A stretch of 64,000 nt of DNA from BMS3BBIN04 sp964552465 (GTDB lineage Bacteria; Electryoneota; Electryoneia; Electryoneales; Electryoneaceae). Of the stretch, positions 8,894 to 16,510 are shown one piece after another. The stretch's first letter is position 1; each line of letters begins with the position of its first letter. The DNA lies in the NCBI GenBank assembly GCA_964552465.1, contig CAZKGR010000007.1, forward strand, positions 62,001 through 126,000. The letters run 5' to 3'. The notes under the pieces were generated by a model. It saw nothing but the letters and a program-made list of their open reading frames with translations. It made no database searches and was not told where the DNA came from. Both the position numbers and the translations under genes were made by a program.

Positions 8894-8935
8894 CTCAAGA
8901 CTCAAGACTCAAGACTCAGATCTCAGGACTCAGGT
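8894..8935 (+). repeat. 7-bp array CTCAAGA x3 then three variants
   Basis: Units CTCAAGA (three times), CTCAGAT, CTCAGGA, CTCAGGT, keeping CTCA at the start of every unit. The spacer 8571-9066 holds no gene that I can support; it is made of these arrays, palindromes and the gap. Confidence 0.85.
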
Positions 8936-9013
8936 CTGGTTTTTCTATTCCAGTCCGTTGCCCCGACTCCCGACACAGCGTGGAACTTCTCCTTGCAGAC
9001 TGGGTGTTATCTA

Positions 9014-9031
9014 AGTTAGGTTAGTCTAACT
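9014..9031. promoter_or_regulatory. Inverted repeat AGTTAG-N6-CTAACT upstream of the selenoprotein
   Basis: Perfect 6-bp arms around six bases, ending 35 bp before the start codon at 9067. The same GTTAG-N6-CTAAC design occurs at 59117-59132, upstream of another T9SS cargo gene. The spacing suits an operator for a dimeric regulator. No regulator is shown to bind it. Confidence 0.4.
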
Positions 9032-9066
9032 CTGATTGAACCTACGGTTAACTGGAGACTTTGACG

Positions 9067-9861
9067 ATGCGGAAGATCAATAAAATATCACTGTTCCTGC
9101 TTGTCTTGATATTGCTGGCAGGGCAGGGGTATGCGTTGCAGGTGGGAGATCCGGCACCGGACTTCACTTTGATGGATATTGATGGATTTGAGTATACGTT
9201 GTCCGATCACGCCGGCAAGGTCGTGTTCCTCAATTTCATGGGTTGCACGTGATTCACCTGCCGGTTCCAGGCTGGGACCGTCGAAAGGGATATCTGGCAG
9301 GAATTCAACGACGATCCAAATTTCGTCATGTTTGGGCTGGATCGTTGGGATTGTCCAGAAGTGCTGGTTGAGGACTTCATTGAAGATACGGGTACGACTT
9401 ACACCATCCTGATGAACGCTTACAATACCGGTTTGCTATATGACGATTCCATGCGTTACTGGGTGATCAATCCGGACGGAATTGTCGCGTATCGTTCCGG
9501 CTACCATGAGCTCAATGTCCCGGTAAAGCAGGAGATCATCGAATCTTTGCTGCTGACTTTGGATGTGGATGAACCGACGCCCGTTGTTCAGCCCGAAGAA
9601 TTCAAGTTGTCGAATGCCTATCCGAACCCATTCAATCCGACGGCGACAATCAGTCTGAATTTGCCGCAGACGGCTACATTGACGGTTACGGTGTATGATA
9701 TTTTGGGGCGGAATGTAGCATCCCTGGTAAACGGTCGGTTGAACGCTGGTACGCACAGCTTTGTGCTGGATGGATCATCGTGGGCGAGTGGTGTGTATTT
9801 CGTGCGCGCGAACGCGTCAGGATTAGGTGTAGCAACCCAGAAGGTTGTGTTGATGAAGTAA
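9067..9861 (+). CDS. Secreted thioredoxin-like selenoprotein (UxxC) with T9SS sorting domain
   Basis: Redoxin of 264 residues if TGA 9250-9252 is read as selenocysteine. Order: signal peptide 1-23 (ends GYA), redoxin fold from VGDPAPDF, active site FMGCTUFTC with Sec62 and Cys65, INPDG strand at about 139-143, then a type A T9SS sorting domain from about residue 180 (AYPNPFNPT ... QKVVLMK). In TlpA/AhpC-type redoxins this place reads FWATWCPPC, so U sits exactly on the first catalytic Cys. The frame is otherwise open on both sides and an SECIS-like hairpin follows. It probably catalyses thiol-disulfide or peroxide chemistry at the cell surface. The start at 9067 has GGAGA 8 bases upstream; TTG 9061 is too close to it. 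Alternative: a pseudogene with one nonsense mutation. Confidence 0.82.
9257..9288 (+). promoter_or_regulatory. Bacterial SECIS hairpin
   Basis: Immediately after the TGA, CGGTTCC (9262-9268) pairs with GGGACCG (9274-9280; one G-U pair) around the loop AGGCT (9269-9273). CCT 9257-9259 can pair with AGG 9286-9288 below an internal loop. The apical loop begins 17 bases after the UGA and has G at its second position; bacterial SECIS rules ask for 16-37 bases and a G in the first two loop positions. Confidence 0.7.
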
Positions 9862-9863
9862 AG

Positions 9864-9985
9864 GCAGTACTAAGGACCAAGTATTAAGTACTTAGTACAA
9901 AGTATCAAGTAAAAGTCGAACGACTAAGAAATAAGTATTAAGTACCAGGTACGAAGTACAAAGTCGACAGACTAAAGATAAGTTT
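9864..9985 (+). repeat. Degenerate 7-bp arrays of the AGTANNA type
   Basis: Units such as AGTATTA, AGTACTT, AGTACAA, AGTATCA, then again AGTATTA, AGTACCA, GGTACGA, AGTACAA after a break. The array starts just after the selenoprotein stop. Its reverse complement appears on the other side of the hairpin at 9986-10015. Confidence 0.75.
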
Positions 9986-10015
9986 AGCCCGATCCGGCAG
10001 CTGCCAGGTCGGGTT
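9986..10015. terminator. Hairpin terminator between convergent genes
   Basis: AGCCCGATCCGGCAG and CTGCCAGGTCGGGTT form an almost complete stem followed by TTTTCTT. It ends the selenoprotein transcript and can also serve the dut transcript. Confidence 0.7.
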
Positions 10016-10065
10016 TTCTTACCGAAGCATGCAATCCGCCACCCTTATTCCCGGTGTATTATCTT

Positions 10066-10108
10066 TGGCCTTATACTACTTACTCAGTACTTTCGACTTT
10101 GTACTAGA
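10066..10108 (-). repeat. 7-bp array, reverse complement of the 9864 array
   Basis: Units ending in ACT with a 7-bp step (TTATACT, ACTTACT, CAGTACT, TTCGACT, TTGTACT). The word pair ACAAAGTCGA is shared with the array at 9864-9985 on the opposite strand. It abuts the 3' end of dut. Confidence 0.7.
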
Positions 10109-10567
10109 TTACTTCCCCGTACTACCGAAACCACCGGCCCCTCGTTCTGTGCCGGGCAGTTCATCGACCAGCTTCCAGTCCGCGCGTACGACCGGCGAGA
10201 TCACCAGCTGCGCGATCCGGTCGCCACGATGGATGGTGAACGGTTCATTGCCAACATTCAGCATCAGGATCTTGACTTCGCCGCGGTAGTCACTGTCGAT
10301 AGTGCCGGGCGCATTGGGAATGATGATGTTGTGTTTCAGGGCGAGGCCGGAACGTGACCGCACCTGCGCTTCGTATCCCGGTGGTACGGCAATCGCGAAC
10401 CCGGTCGGTACGGCCACTGCAACCCCGGGAATAAGCATCAGATCGGACTCGACCGCAGCGTGCATGTCCATCCCGGCCGATCCACCGCTCATGTAGAGTG
10501 GCAATGCGATGTCGCCAGTTTTCGCTTCGTCAAGACGTGTGATCGGTATTGTCAGGTCGCGTTTCAC
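10109..10567 (-). CDS. dut: Deoxyuridine 5'-triphosphate nucleotidohydrolase (dUTPase)
   Basis: Trimeric dUTPase, 152 residues, that hydrolyses dUTP to dUMP and keeps uracil out of DNA. All five motifs are present: GSAGMDMHA, RSRSGLALKH, APGTIDSDYRGEV, HRGDRIAQLV and the C-terminal arm RGAGGFGSTGK. The start is taken as the GTG at 10567, which has GGAG 6 bases upstream and gives the normal family length; the longest frame (ATG 10651) would add 28 residues with no family similarity. It ends against a 7-bp array and converges on the selenoprotein gene. Confidence 0.93.
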   Translation of the reverse strand: MKRDLTIPITRLDEAKTGDIALPLYMSGGSAGMDMHAAVESDLMLIPGVAVAVPTGFAIAVPPGYEAQVRSRSGLALKHNIIIPNAPGTIDSDYRGEVKILMLNVGNEPFTIHRGDRIAQLVISPVVRADWKLVDELPGTERGAGGFGSTGK

Positions 10568-10662
10568 AGAATGCTCCGGATTGGCTAGTATGGGAGGGAG
10601 AATATACGCAGGCGTCCTTCGCGTTGGAACAGGAATGAATGATTCAAGCACGATCCGAGGTG

Positions 10663-11406
10663 TTAGAACTGGTATGTGAGTCCTGCGAAGACGAATGTCC
10701 AGGCATATCCACCACCAGCGTCCAAAACTGAACCATGTGTCCCCGGACTTGTCGTTGCGGCATAAGTTGGAGCTTGATGATAGATGATGCTGGTCTGCCC
10801 GGCTACGGATAGCGCCAAACCGCGATACAATGACACATCGATCATCAGGTTGAACAGGAATGCCAAGTCATCCACTGTCCCGATCATGGCATCCAGTTGA
10901 ACTTCCACCAGATCGTCGGTAGCAGAATACAGGTGAGCACCGGCAAATAATACTCCGATCGTGTCTTCAACTTTGGCTTCACTCGGACCAAAATAGTAAG
11001 GGGATTTTAGTCGCTCTGGATCGGTACTGGTGCGGCTCAGTGTTATCGCACCACCCATGACAATTGGCATAATCGCGTATTCTCTTCGCGGAACCGCCCC
11101 GTTCGCATCAATTACAATGCCAGCCAAGAATCCTGTCATACCGTGCTCGTTGTACGTGGAAGTAGCGTATGTCTTCGCATGTATCAGTTGGGCTTGTAAT
11201 TGAAAATACTTCCCCGGAAAGTAGTCGTATGTGTCATTCAAACCGCACACGATTTGTGAGCTGTACGCCAATCCATTAGCGTCGTTACCGACAGGCTTTC
11301 CAGCATATGCCGTGACGTTGATGTCCGGAAGTGTCCACGCGTGAGTTGTTTGAGTTGGCAACCAGAAAACCAGCAGTGCGAGGACAATCGATCCAGGCCA
11401 ATTCAT
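10663..11406 (-). CDS. Predicted outer-membrane beta-barrel protein
   Basis: Protein of 247 residues, family not recognised. It has a signal peptide (MNWPGSIVLALLVFWLPTQ, cleavage near THA-W). The rest alternates hydrophobic and polar residues in short strands, and the C-terminus (YAWTFVFAGLTYQF) ends in Phe like outer-membrane barrels that use the Bam pathway. It lies 27 bp downstream of the FG-GAP cargo on the same strand, so the two are probably co-transcribed. Function unknown. Confidence 0.6.
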   Translation of the reverse strand: MNWPGSIVLALLVFWLPTQTTHAWTLPDINVTAYAGKPVGNDANGLAYSSQIVCGLNDTYDYFPGKYFQLQAQLIHAKTYATSTYNEHGMTGFLAGIVIDANGAVPRREYAIMPIVMGGAITLSRTSTDPERLKSPYYFGPSEAKVEDTIGVLFAGAHLYSATDDLVEVQLDAMIGTVDDLAFLFNLMIDVSLYRGLALSVAGQTSIIYHQAPTYAATTSPGTHGSVLDAGGGYAWTFVFAGLTYQF

Positions 11407-11433
11407 AAACTCTCCATTTGTAAACCGTGTAGA

Positions 11434-13248
11434 TCAGCGAACCAGCAAAACCTTCTGCACCTCGTTCATCTGGTCGGGTACAACAGTATGCACGAAATAT
11501 AGTCCGCTCGCAAGCGCTGAAGCGTCGAAGGTGTAGCTGTGGCTGCCCGGACTGACGTGTCCATCCGCAAGCGTCGCGACACGTTGTCCGGCAATGTTGT
11601 AGACAGCGATGGTCAGCTCAGAAATGTCCGGCAGATTGATGGTGACCGTAGTCGCGGCGTTGAACGGGTTGGGGAACGCAGCCAGAAAAGCTGTTGCCCG
11701 CGTTTCGTTTTTCCGCTCGATTGCGGATTCCAGTTGATCCGCAAATGCCGACTCGAGGTTTGGTGATTCCCAATTCAAATTGGCGTCTGGCAAGTTATCA
11801 TACTCAAATACAACAATCGGGAATTCATCTTCGCCCAAGACATTTTGCGGATCTGTTCCTGCTTTCATGCGGAATGTGTAGTCACCGACTGGGGCATTTC
11901 CCGGCACGAACTGATAGATTTCGGGTACGGTTATATCAGTTTCGGGCGTGAACGGCATCGGCGGTGTTTGCGCGATGGGACCAAACACGGATCCGTCCGG
12001 GAGAACCGCTTCTGTCCAGACGATGACACTTGTGGGTTGCTCAAGATTGCTGACCAGATGCGCAGAGTATGTGAACGGGGCGCCAGGCCAGACATACACA
12101 GGCCAGGCGTTAGGAACGAGTGTGATTTCAATGGGATCCAGGGATTGGAACCAGATTGTAACTGTGTTGTTGTAGTCCGATGCGCCGACAACATCCAGGT
12201 CACCGTCACCATCAAAATCTGCAGGGTAGAGGCCATTGCACGTGACAAGAGAATCGTCAATGGTCCAACGTTGCCAGATAGCACCATTTCCCGAAGTGTT
12301 TTCCCACCAGTAGAACCCATGGAGATTCTGGCTGCCGAGCAGATCCATGTCGCCGTCACCATCGAGATCTATCGTAAACAGGTTCGCGAGCATGGTAACA
12401 TCATCTACAACATGTTGGATCCAGCTGTCATCATTTCCACCCGTATTTTCAAACCAAACCAGATCTTCTGTTTCACTTGCCCCTACAAGATCGATATCCC
12501 CATCCCCATCCATATCCGCTGCTCGAATCTGGATGATGTCATACAATGGGCTGCCAATTGAGTGTTGATACCAATTTGTTTCATTGAAATTTTCCATCCA
12601 TCTGAGAGCGGTGAGTCCATGATCGCTGAATGCGACATCATTGTCACCATCGCCGTCAATATCTGCTGCATCCACAGTATTTATGTGGTGGATACCTCCC
12701 CGGATCACATCAGAGGTCCAGGAGAGTCCGTCGCCGTAATAATTATTCCACCAGCGAACTTCCCAGCCTCCAGCACCGATGACATCCATATCGCCATCAC
12801 CGTCAAGATCGACAGCACCAATCTCACGTGCTTGCATGAAACCGGCGGTAACGAAGTGTGGTGTCCATAAATCGCCGGCATCAGGATTCTCCCACCAGAT
12901 GATGGATTCCGTGTCGAATTTCAACATCAGCAGGTCCAGATCACCATCGGTATCCATATCAGCTGGATGAAGATCAGTTGATGTGGGGAAGGTTGGAAGT
13001 GTGACGCGCAGGATCCAGTTTTGACCGCTACCGTCAATGTTTTCCCAATATTGAACGCCGGCCGTCGTTGATCCGGCGAAGATGTCTGCGTCACCATCAC
13101 CGTCGAAGTCGGCAGCGCAAACGCCAGTCGCGTTTTCGAAGTTGTCGGTGAGCGTAAACGCTGTCCAGTTGGTTTCGGCTTGGGATGCAGGAAGGAAGAA
13201 AATCGTTGCGAAAGCGCAGCCAAGTAGAATGGTCATCAGTTTCATCAT
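11434..13248 (-). CDS. FG-GAP/VCBS repeat surface protein with T9SS sorting domain
   Basis: Protein of 604 residues. After a signal peptide (about 1-25) come seven calcium-binding loops of the form DxDGDGDxD spaced by about 45-50 residues, each followed by a WW(E/N)N strand; this is a seven-bladed beta-propeller like those of integrins and VCBS proteins. A linker Ig-like region (about 370-490) leads to a C-terminal sorting domain from AAFPNPFNAAT to EVQKVLLVR. It is probably exported by T9SS and bound to the surface, with a role in adhesion or binding. The start is ATG 13248 or 13245, just after GGGGG; the longer frame uses TTG at 13257. Confidence 0.85.
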   Translation of the reverse strand: MMKLMTILLGCAFATIFFLPASQAETNWTAFTLTDNFENATGVCAADFDGDGDADIFAGSTTAGVQYWENIDGSGQNWILRVTLPTFPTSTDLHPADMDTDGDLDLLMLKFDTESIIWWENPDAGDLWTPHFVTAGFMQAREIGAVDLDGDGDMDVIGAGGWEVRWWNNYYGDGLSWTSDVIRGGIHHINTVDAADIDGDGDNDVAFSDHGLTALRWMENFNETNWYQHSIGSPLYDIIQIRAADMDGDGDIDLVGASETEDLVWFENTGGNDDSWIQHVVDDVTMLANLFTIDLDGDGDMDLLGSQNLHGFYWWENTSGNGAIWQRWTIDDSLVTCNGLYPADFDGDGDLDVVGASDYNNTVTIWFQSLDPIEITLVPNAWPVYVWPGAPFTYSAHLVSNLEQPTSVIVWTEAVLPDGSVFGPIAQTPPMPFTPETDITVPEIYQFVPGNAPVGDYTFRMKAGTDPQNVLGEDEFPIVVFEYDNLPDANLNWESPNLESAFADQLESAIERKNETRATAFLAAFPNPFNAATTVTINLPDISELTIAVYNIAGQRVATLADGHVSPGSHSYTFDASALASGLYFVHTVVPDQMNEVQKVLLVR

Positions 13249-13348
13249 ATCCCCCAATAGCGATTACTACTTAAAGTAAGGTATATTTCATAATTTAGGC
13301 AAACAGATAAGCGATCTTTATCAATTAATCAGGATTTCAAGAGAGAAC

Positions 13349-13372
13349 AATCCCGGTGGGGTCGCCGGGATT
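13349..13372 (-). terminator. Hairpin after the aminotransferase gene
   Basis: AATCCCGG and CCGGGATT around eight bases, on the minus strand followed by TTGTTCT. It lies 34 bp past the stop of the aminotransferase gene. Confidence 0.55.
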
Positions 13373-13405
13373 GAATAGGTACAGTTTGAAGTAGATCTGG
13401 CAGAA

Positions 13406-14608
13406 CTACCCTTCCCACTTCACCATAAACTCGCCGATCTGGTCGTAGGCTTTCGACAGCACATCCTCGGGCGGGAGGAACACGATGCGGAAGTGTTTTG
13501 TGCCGGGAACCTGCCCGAAGCCCATGCCGGGGACAATTACAACACCCGTTTCACGGATCAGCGCCTTCGTCCACTCTTCGTCATTGCCCTCGATCTCGAG
13601 TTTCGGGTACGCGTAGAACGCGCCGCCCGGTTTGACACAGGAGATCCCCGGGATCTCGTTCATCCGGTGGTACGTCAGGTCACGGCGGCGGTGCAGCTTT
13701 TCCAGCGTTTCCGGGAGGTGGGCGTCGTCACCGTCGAGGGCGGCGGGGATCGCGTACTGGAACGGATGATTCGCACACAACCGTGCGCGCAGCAGCTTGT
13801 TGACCGCTTCGACGAACGGTTCGAGCAGTTCACCCGGCCCGCTGACAATCCCCCAGCCGATCCGCCAGCCTGGGCTGATGTAATTCTTCGCGATGCCGTT
13901 GAACGTGACAACCGGCGCGTCCGGGTCGAGCGACGCGATGCTCACATGTTCGCCGCCGTCAAACAGCAGCTTGTCGTAGATCTCGTCGGACAGGATCACG
14001 AGGTCGTGCTCTTTGGCGATCTGAATCAGGCCGAGCAACGTTTCCCGCGAGCAATTGGACCCGGTCGGGTTGTTCGGGTTGATGATCACAATCGCACGGG
14101 TCTTGTCGTCAATCTTGCTGCGAATGTCTTCGAGATTCGGCTGCCAGTCGTTGTCTTCGTCAAGGAAATACGGATTCTCGACCGCTTCCAGCTTCGCCAT
14201 TACAGCCGTGTACAGCGGGTATCCGGGCGAGGGCAGCAGCACATTCTCGCCAGCGTTAACCAGGCTGGTCAGCACCAGTTCGATGGCTTCCGAACCGCCG
14301 GTGGTGATGAATATGTCGCGGATGTTGCTGATGCCCTTGGACACGGCGTACCGTTCGATGGAATCCAAGGCCGGCTTGACACCTGAGCTCGGGCTGTATC
14401 CGCACTGGTTGTCGTTCATTGCCTTGATCGCGGCGTCGATCATCGGCTGCGGGGTACGGAAATCGTACTGGTTTGGATCGCCGATGTTGAGGTACAGCAT
14501 CTCTTTGCCGGTGCGGCGGGTCTCGTCGGCGATGACGACGATATCACGCACGGCATACTTGATGTGTTCGGTACGTACGGCGGGCTCAATCACTCGTGTA
14601 TCGACCAT
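13406..14608 (-). CDS. Class I/II PLP aminotransferase (alanine/aspartate type)
   Basis: Fold-type I aminotransferase, 400 residues, cytoplasmic. Visible blocks are the substrate/PLP region TTGGSEAIELVL, PSPGYPLYTAV, the IINPNNPTGSNCS segment, LSDEIYDKLLFDG and the PLP lysine in FNGIAKNYISPGWRIGW. Sequence style is closest to the AlaA/archaeal alanine-glyoxylate group; the amino acid substrate cannot be fixed by eye. The start at 14608 (MVDTRV) has GGAGAG 7 bases upstream; the longer frame to 14665 lacks a site. It is divergent from the MmgE/PrpD gene. Confidence 0.9.
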   Translation of the reverse strand: MVDTRVIEPAVRTEHIKYAVRDIVVIADETRRTGKEMLYLNIGDPNQYDFRTPQPMIDAAIKAMNDNQCGYSPSSGVKPALDSIERYAVSKGISNIRDIFITTGGSEAIELVLTSLVNAGENVLLPSPGYPLYTAVMAKLEAVENPYFLDEDNDWQPNLEDIRSKIDDKTRAIVIINPNNPTGSNCSRETLLGLIQIAKEHDLVILSDEIYDKLLFDGGEHVSIASLDPDAPVVTFNGIAKNYISPGWRIGWGIVSGPGELLEPFVEAVNKLLRARLCANHPFQYAIPAALDGDDAHLPETLEKLHRRRDLTYHRMNEIPGISCVKPGGAFYAYPKLEIEGNDEEWTKALIRETGVVIVPGMGFGQVPGTKHFRIVFLPPEDVLSKAYDQIGEFMVKWEG

Positions 14609-14823
14609 CGGACAGCTCTCCGGTTCAGGGATTTCGTTGTAGTTCGTGAAGATACGAACAAGCACTGGTGCGGACCAGAGAACGAAGAGCGGCTTCTATG
14701 GGTAAGAATTCGTAGTATAGTAACAGAAACTGCCTCCCGCGCTGCTTGCTCTTGTGAAGACGTACGTGTAAACTCGCAGCTCAACACAAGTGTGAACCAC
14801 ATCAAATCCAGGGAGCACGGACG

Positions 14824-16206
14824 ATGGCGACCATCTCGGAACAGATCGCTGCGTGGGCGGCGGACACTAAATTTGAAGACCTTGATTCTGCTGCAATTGA
14901 GATGGCGAAGACCATCTTGTACGATTCCATCGGCTGCGCGTTGGGCGGGTACAAAACGCACGATGTCGGCATCATGCGCGGTTACCTCGAAGAAAAGGGC
15001 GGCGTCGAAGAGACGACGGTCGTCGGTTCGGGCACCAAACTGCCGGCGGTGGAAGCATCCCTGTTGAACGCGTTGATGGTCCGCGCGTTGGATTACAACG
15101 ACATCTACTGGAAGCAGGACCCGAGCCATCCGTCGGATATTATACCCGGACCGTTGGCGTTGGGCGAACGCATGGGCGCATCTGGCAAGGAACTGCTGCT
15201 GGCGATCGCTATTGGTCACGAAGTCGAGATGCGGTTGTGCGAAGCCGGTTTCCCGGGTATCCGTGAACGTAAATGGCATCACGCGACATTGACAGCGTTC
15301 GCTTCACCGGTATCATGCGGACGGATGTTGGGCCTGAACGCTGACCAGATCGCGCATGCGACCGGTATCAGCGGCAGCCGTCACGCGACTTTCGGCGCGA
15401 TCACCGCCGGTCACCTGACGATGATGAAGAACACAGCCGATCCCATGGCGACCCAGTCGGGCGTTTTGGCGGCGGAATTGGCTGAACGTGGATACGAAGG
15501 CCCGGCGCATGTAATCGACGGCAAGGAAGGTCTGTTCGACGCGTACGGCGACGATTGGAAACCGGAAATCATGACCGACGATCTGCCGAAGAATGGTTCA
15601 CCGTGGCGCATCGTGCAGTGTGGTCTCAAGTCGTTCCCGACCGAGGCGCTGACCCATGCCCCTCTGACAGCTGTCATCGAGCTGATCACTGAGCACGACC
15701 TGCAGCCGGATCAGATCGAAAGTATCCACCTGAAGACCATCGCCCGTGCGGCAGACATTCTGTCTGATCCGACCAAGTACAACCCGCAGACACGTGAGTC
15801 CGCCGACCACAGCTTGCCGTATTGCATTGCAGTAGCGGTCGTTGATCGCAAGATTACCCCGGCCAGCTTCGACGAATCGAAGATCTTCGATCCGACCGTC
15901 CGCGCCCAGCTTAAGAAGCTGACGGTGTCCGGTGAATCGGCATATGAAGCGCTCTTCCCGGCCAAGCAGCCCAATGAGATCACAATCACCACGACCGATG
16001 GCGTTGAACACGTCAAGTACGTCGAGTACCCCATGGGTTCGCCGCAATACCCGATCAGCGAAGCTGCCCTGGATGCCAAGTTCCAGTCCCTCGCGGAAGG
16101 TGTGATCAGCGCGGGACGTCAGGCACAGGTGAAAGCAATGGTCAACGATCTGGAGAACGTTGACAACGTCGCTGACCTGATGACGTTGCTCGTGGCGAAT
16201 GTGTAA
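14824..16206 (+). CDS. MmgE/PrpD family protein (2-methylcitrate dehydratase-like)
   Basis: Protein of 460 residues of the MmgE/PrpD fold, which includes 2-methylcitrate dehydratase and cis-aconitate decarboxylase. The N-terminus SEQIAAWAADTKFEDL, the block ILYDSIGCALGG, the motif DYNDIYW and SGSRHATFGAITAGHLTMMKN are typical. It has no prpB, prpC or acn neighbours, so a propionate role is not supported here; many members act on other hydroxy acids. GGGAG precedes the ATG. Two palindromes follow its stop. Confidence 0.85.
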   Translation: MATISEQIAAWAADTKFEDLDSAAIEMAKTILYDSIGCALGGYKTHDVGIMRGYLEEKGGVEETTVVGSGTKLPAVEASLLNALMVRALDYNDIYWKQDPSHPSDIIPGPLALGERMGASGKELLLAIAIGHEVEMRLCEAGFPGIRERKWHHATLTAFASPVSCGRMLGLNADQIAHATGISGSRHATFGAITAGHLTMMKNTADPMATQSGVLAAELAERGYEGPAHVIDGKEGLFDAYGDDWKPEIMTDDLPKNGSPWRIVQCGLKSFPTEALTHAPLTAVIELITEHDLQPDQIESIHLKTIARAADILSDPTKYNPQTRESADHSLPYCIAVAVVDRKITPASFDESKIFDPTVRAQLKKLTVSGESAYEALFPAKQPNEITITTTDGVEHVKYVEYPMGSPQYPISEAALDAKFQSLAEGVISAGRQAQVKAMVNDLENVDNVADLMTLLVANV

Positions 16207-16227
16207 AGTAAGGCTGTTGTGTTTTAC

Positions 16228-16253
16228 TTACCACGGAATTAAGTCCGTGGTAA
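16228..16253. repeat. Palindrome family C
   Basis: Arms TTACCACGGA (16228-16237) and TCCGTGGTAA (16244-16253) around six bases. It starts 22 bp after the MmgE/PrpD stop. The spacer 16207-16510 contains this, the repeat at 16260-16288 and a family D copy; I see no gene in it. Confidence 0.75.
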
Positions 16254-16259
16254 ATGGAA

Positions 16260-16288
16260 GTCATCCTGAGCGTTTTTGCAAGGATCTC
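16260..16288. repeat. Dispersed repeat GTCATCCTGAGCG...AAGGATCTC
   Basis: Reverse-orientation relative of the element at 7469-7495, here with a T-rich centre (TTTTTGC). Confidence 0.55.
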
Positions 16289-16302
16289 TCTTATGATTTA
16301 CC

Positions 16303-16330
16303 GGGGACACTTTGAGGACAAAGTGTCCCC
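16303..16330. repeat. Palindrome family D, copy 1
   Basis: Perfect 12-bp arms GGGGACACTTTG and CAAAGTGTCCCC around AGGA. The identical 28 bases recur at 19015-19042, so the two copies bracket the phosphatase gene at 16511-18997. Confidence 0.9.
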
Positions 16331-16510
16331 GTGGTATTTCCAACCCCGCTCACCAATCCCTTGATGATCAGGATACTCGAAGCCTCAATAGTGGCGGCGA
16401 GAACCAGAATTTATCAGCCATGACGGGTAAAAACCCGGTATATTTCCAAGCACTCTGGTATTTCCCATAACACGGAGTCCTGATGTGGATTCCGAGCAGG
16501 GGGATCAAGC

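Noticed and set aside
9250..9252. Simple nonsense mutation in the redoxin gene
   Set aside because: The TGA falls exactly on a catalytic Cys column, the flanking frame is otherwise clean, and an SECIS-like hairpin follows. A random stop would be unlikely to meet all three conditions, though it is not excluded.
13493..14386. 297-residue open frame on the + strand
   Set aside because: It lies antisense to the aminotransferase gene, has Arg/Val-rich shadow composition and no motif.
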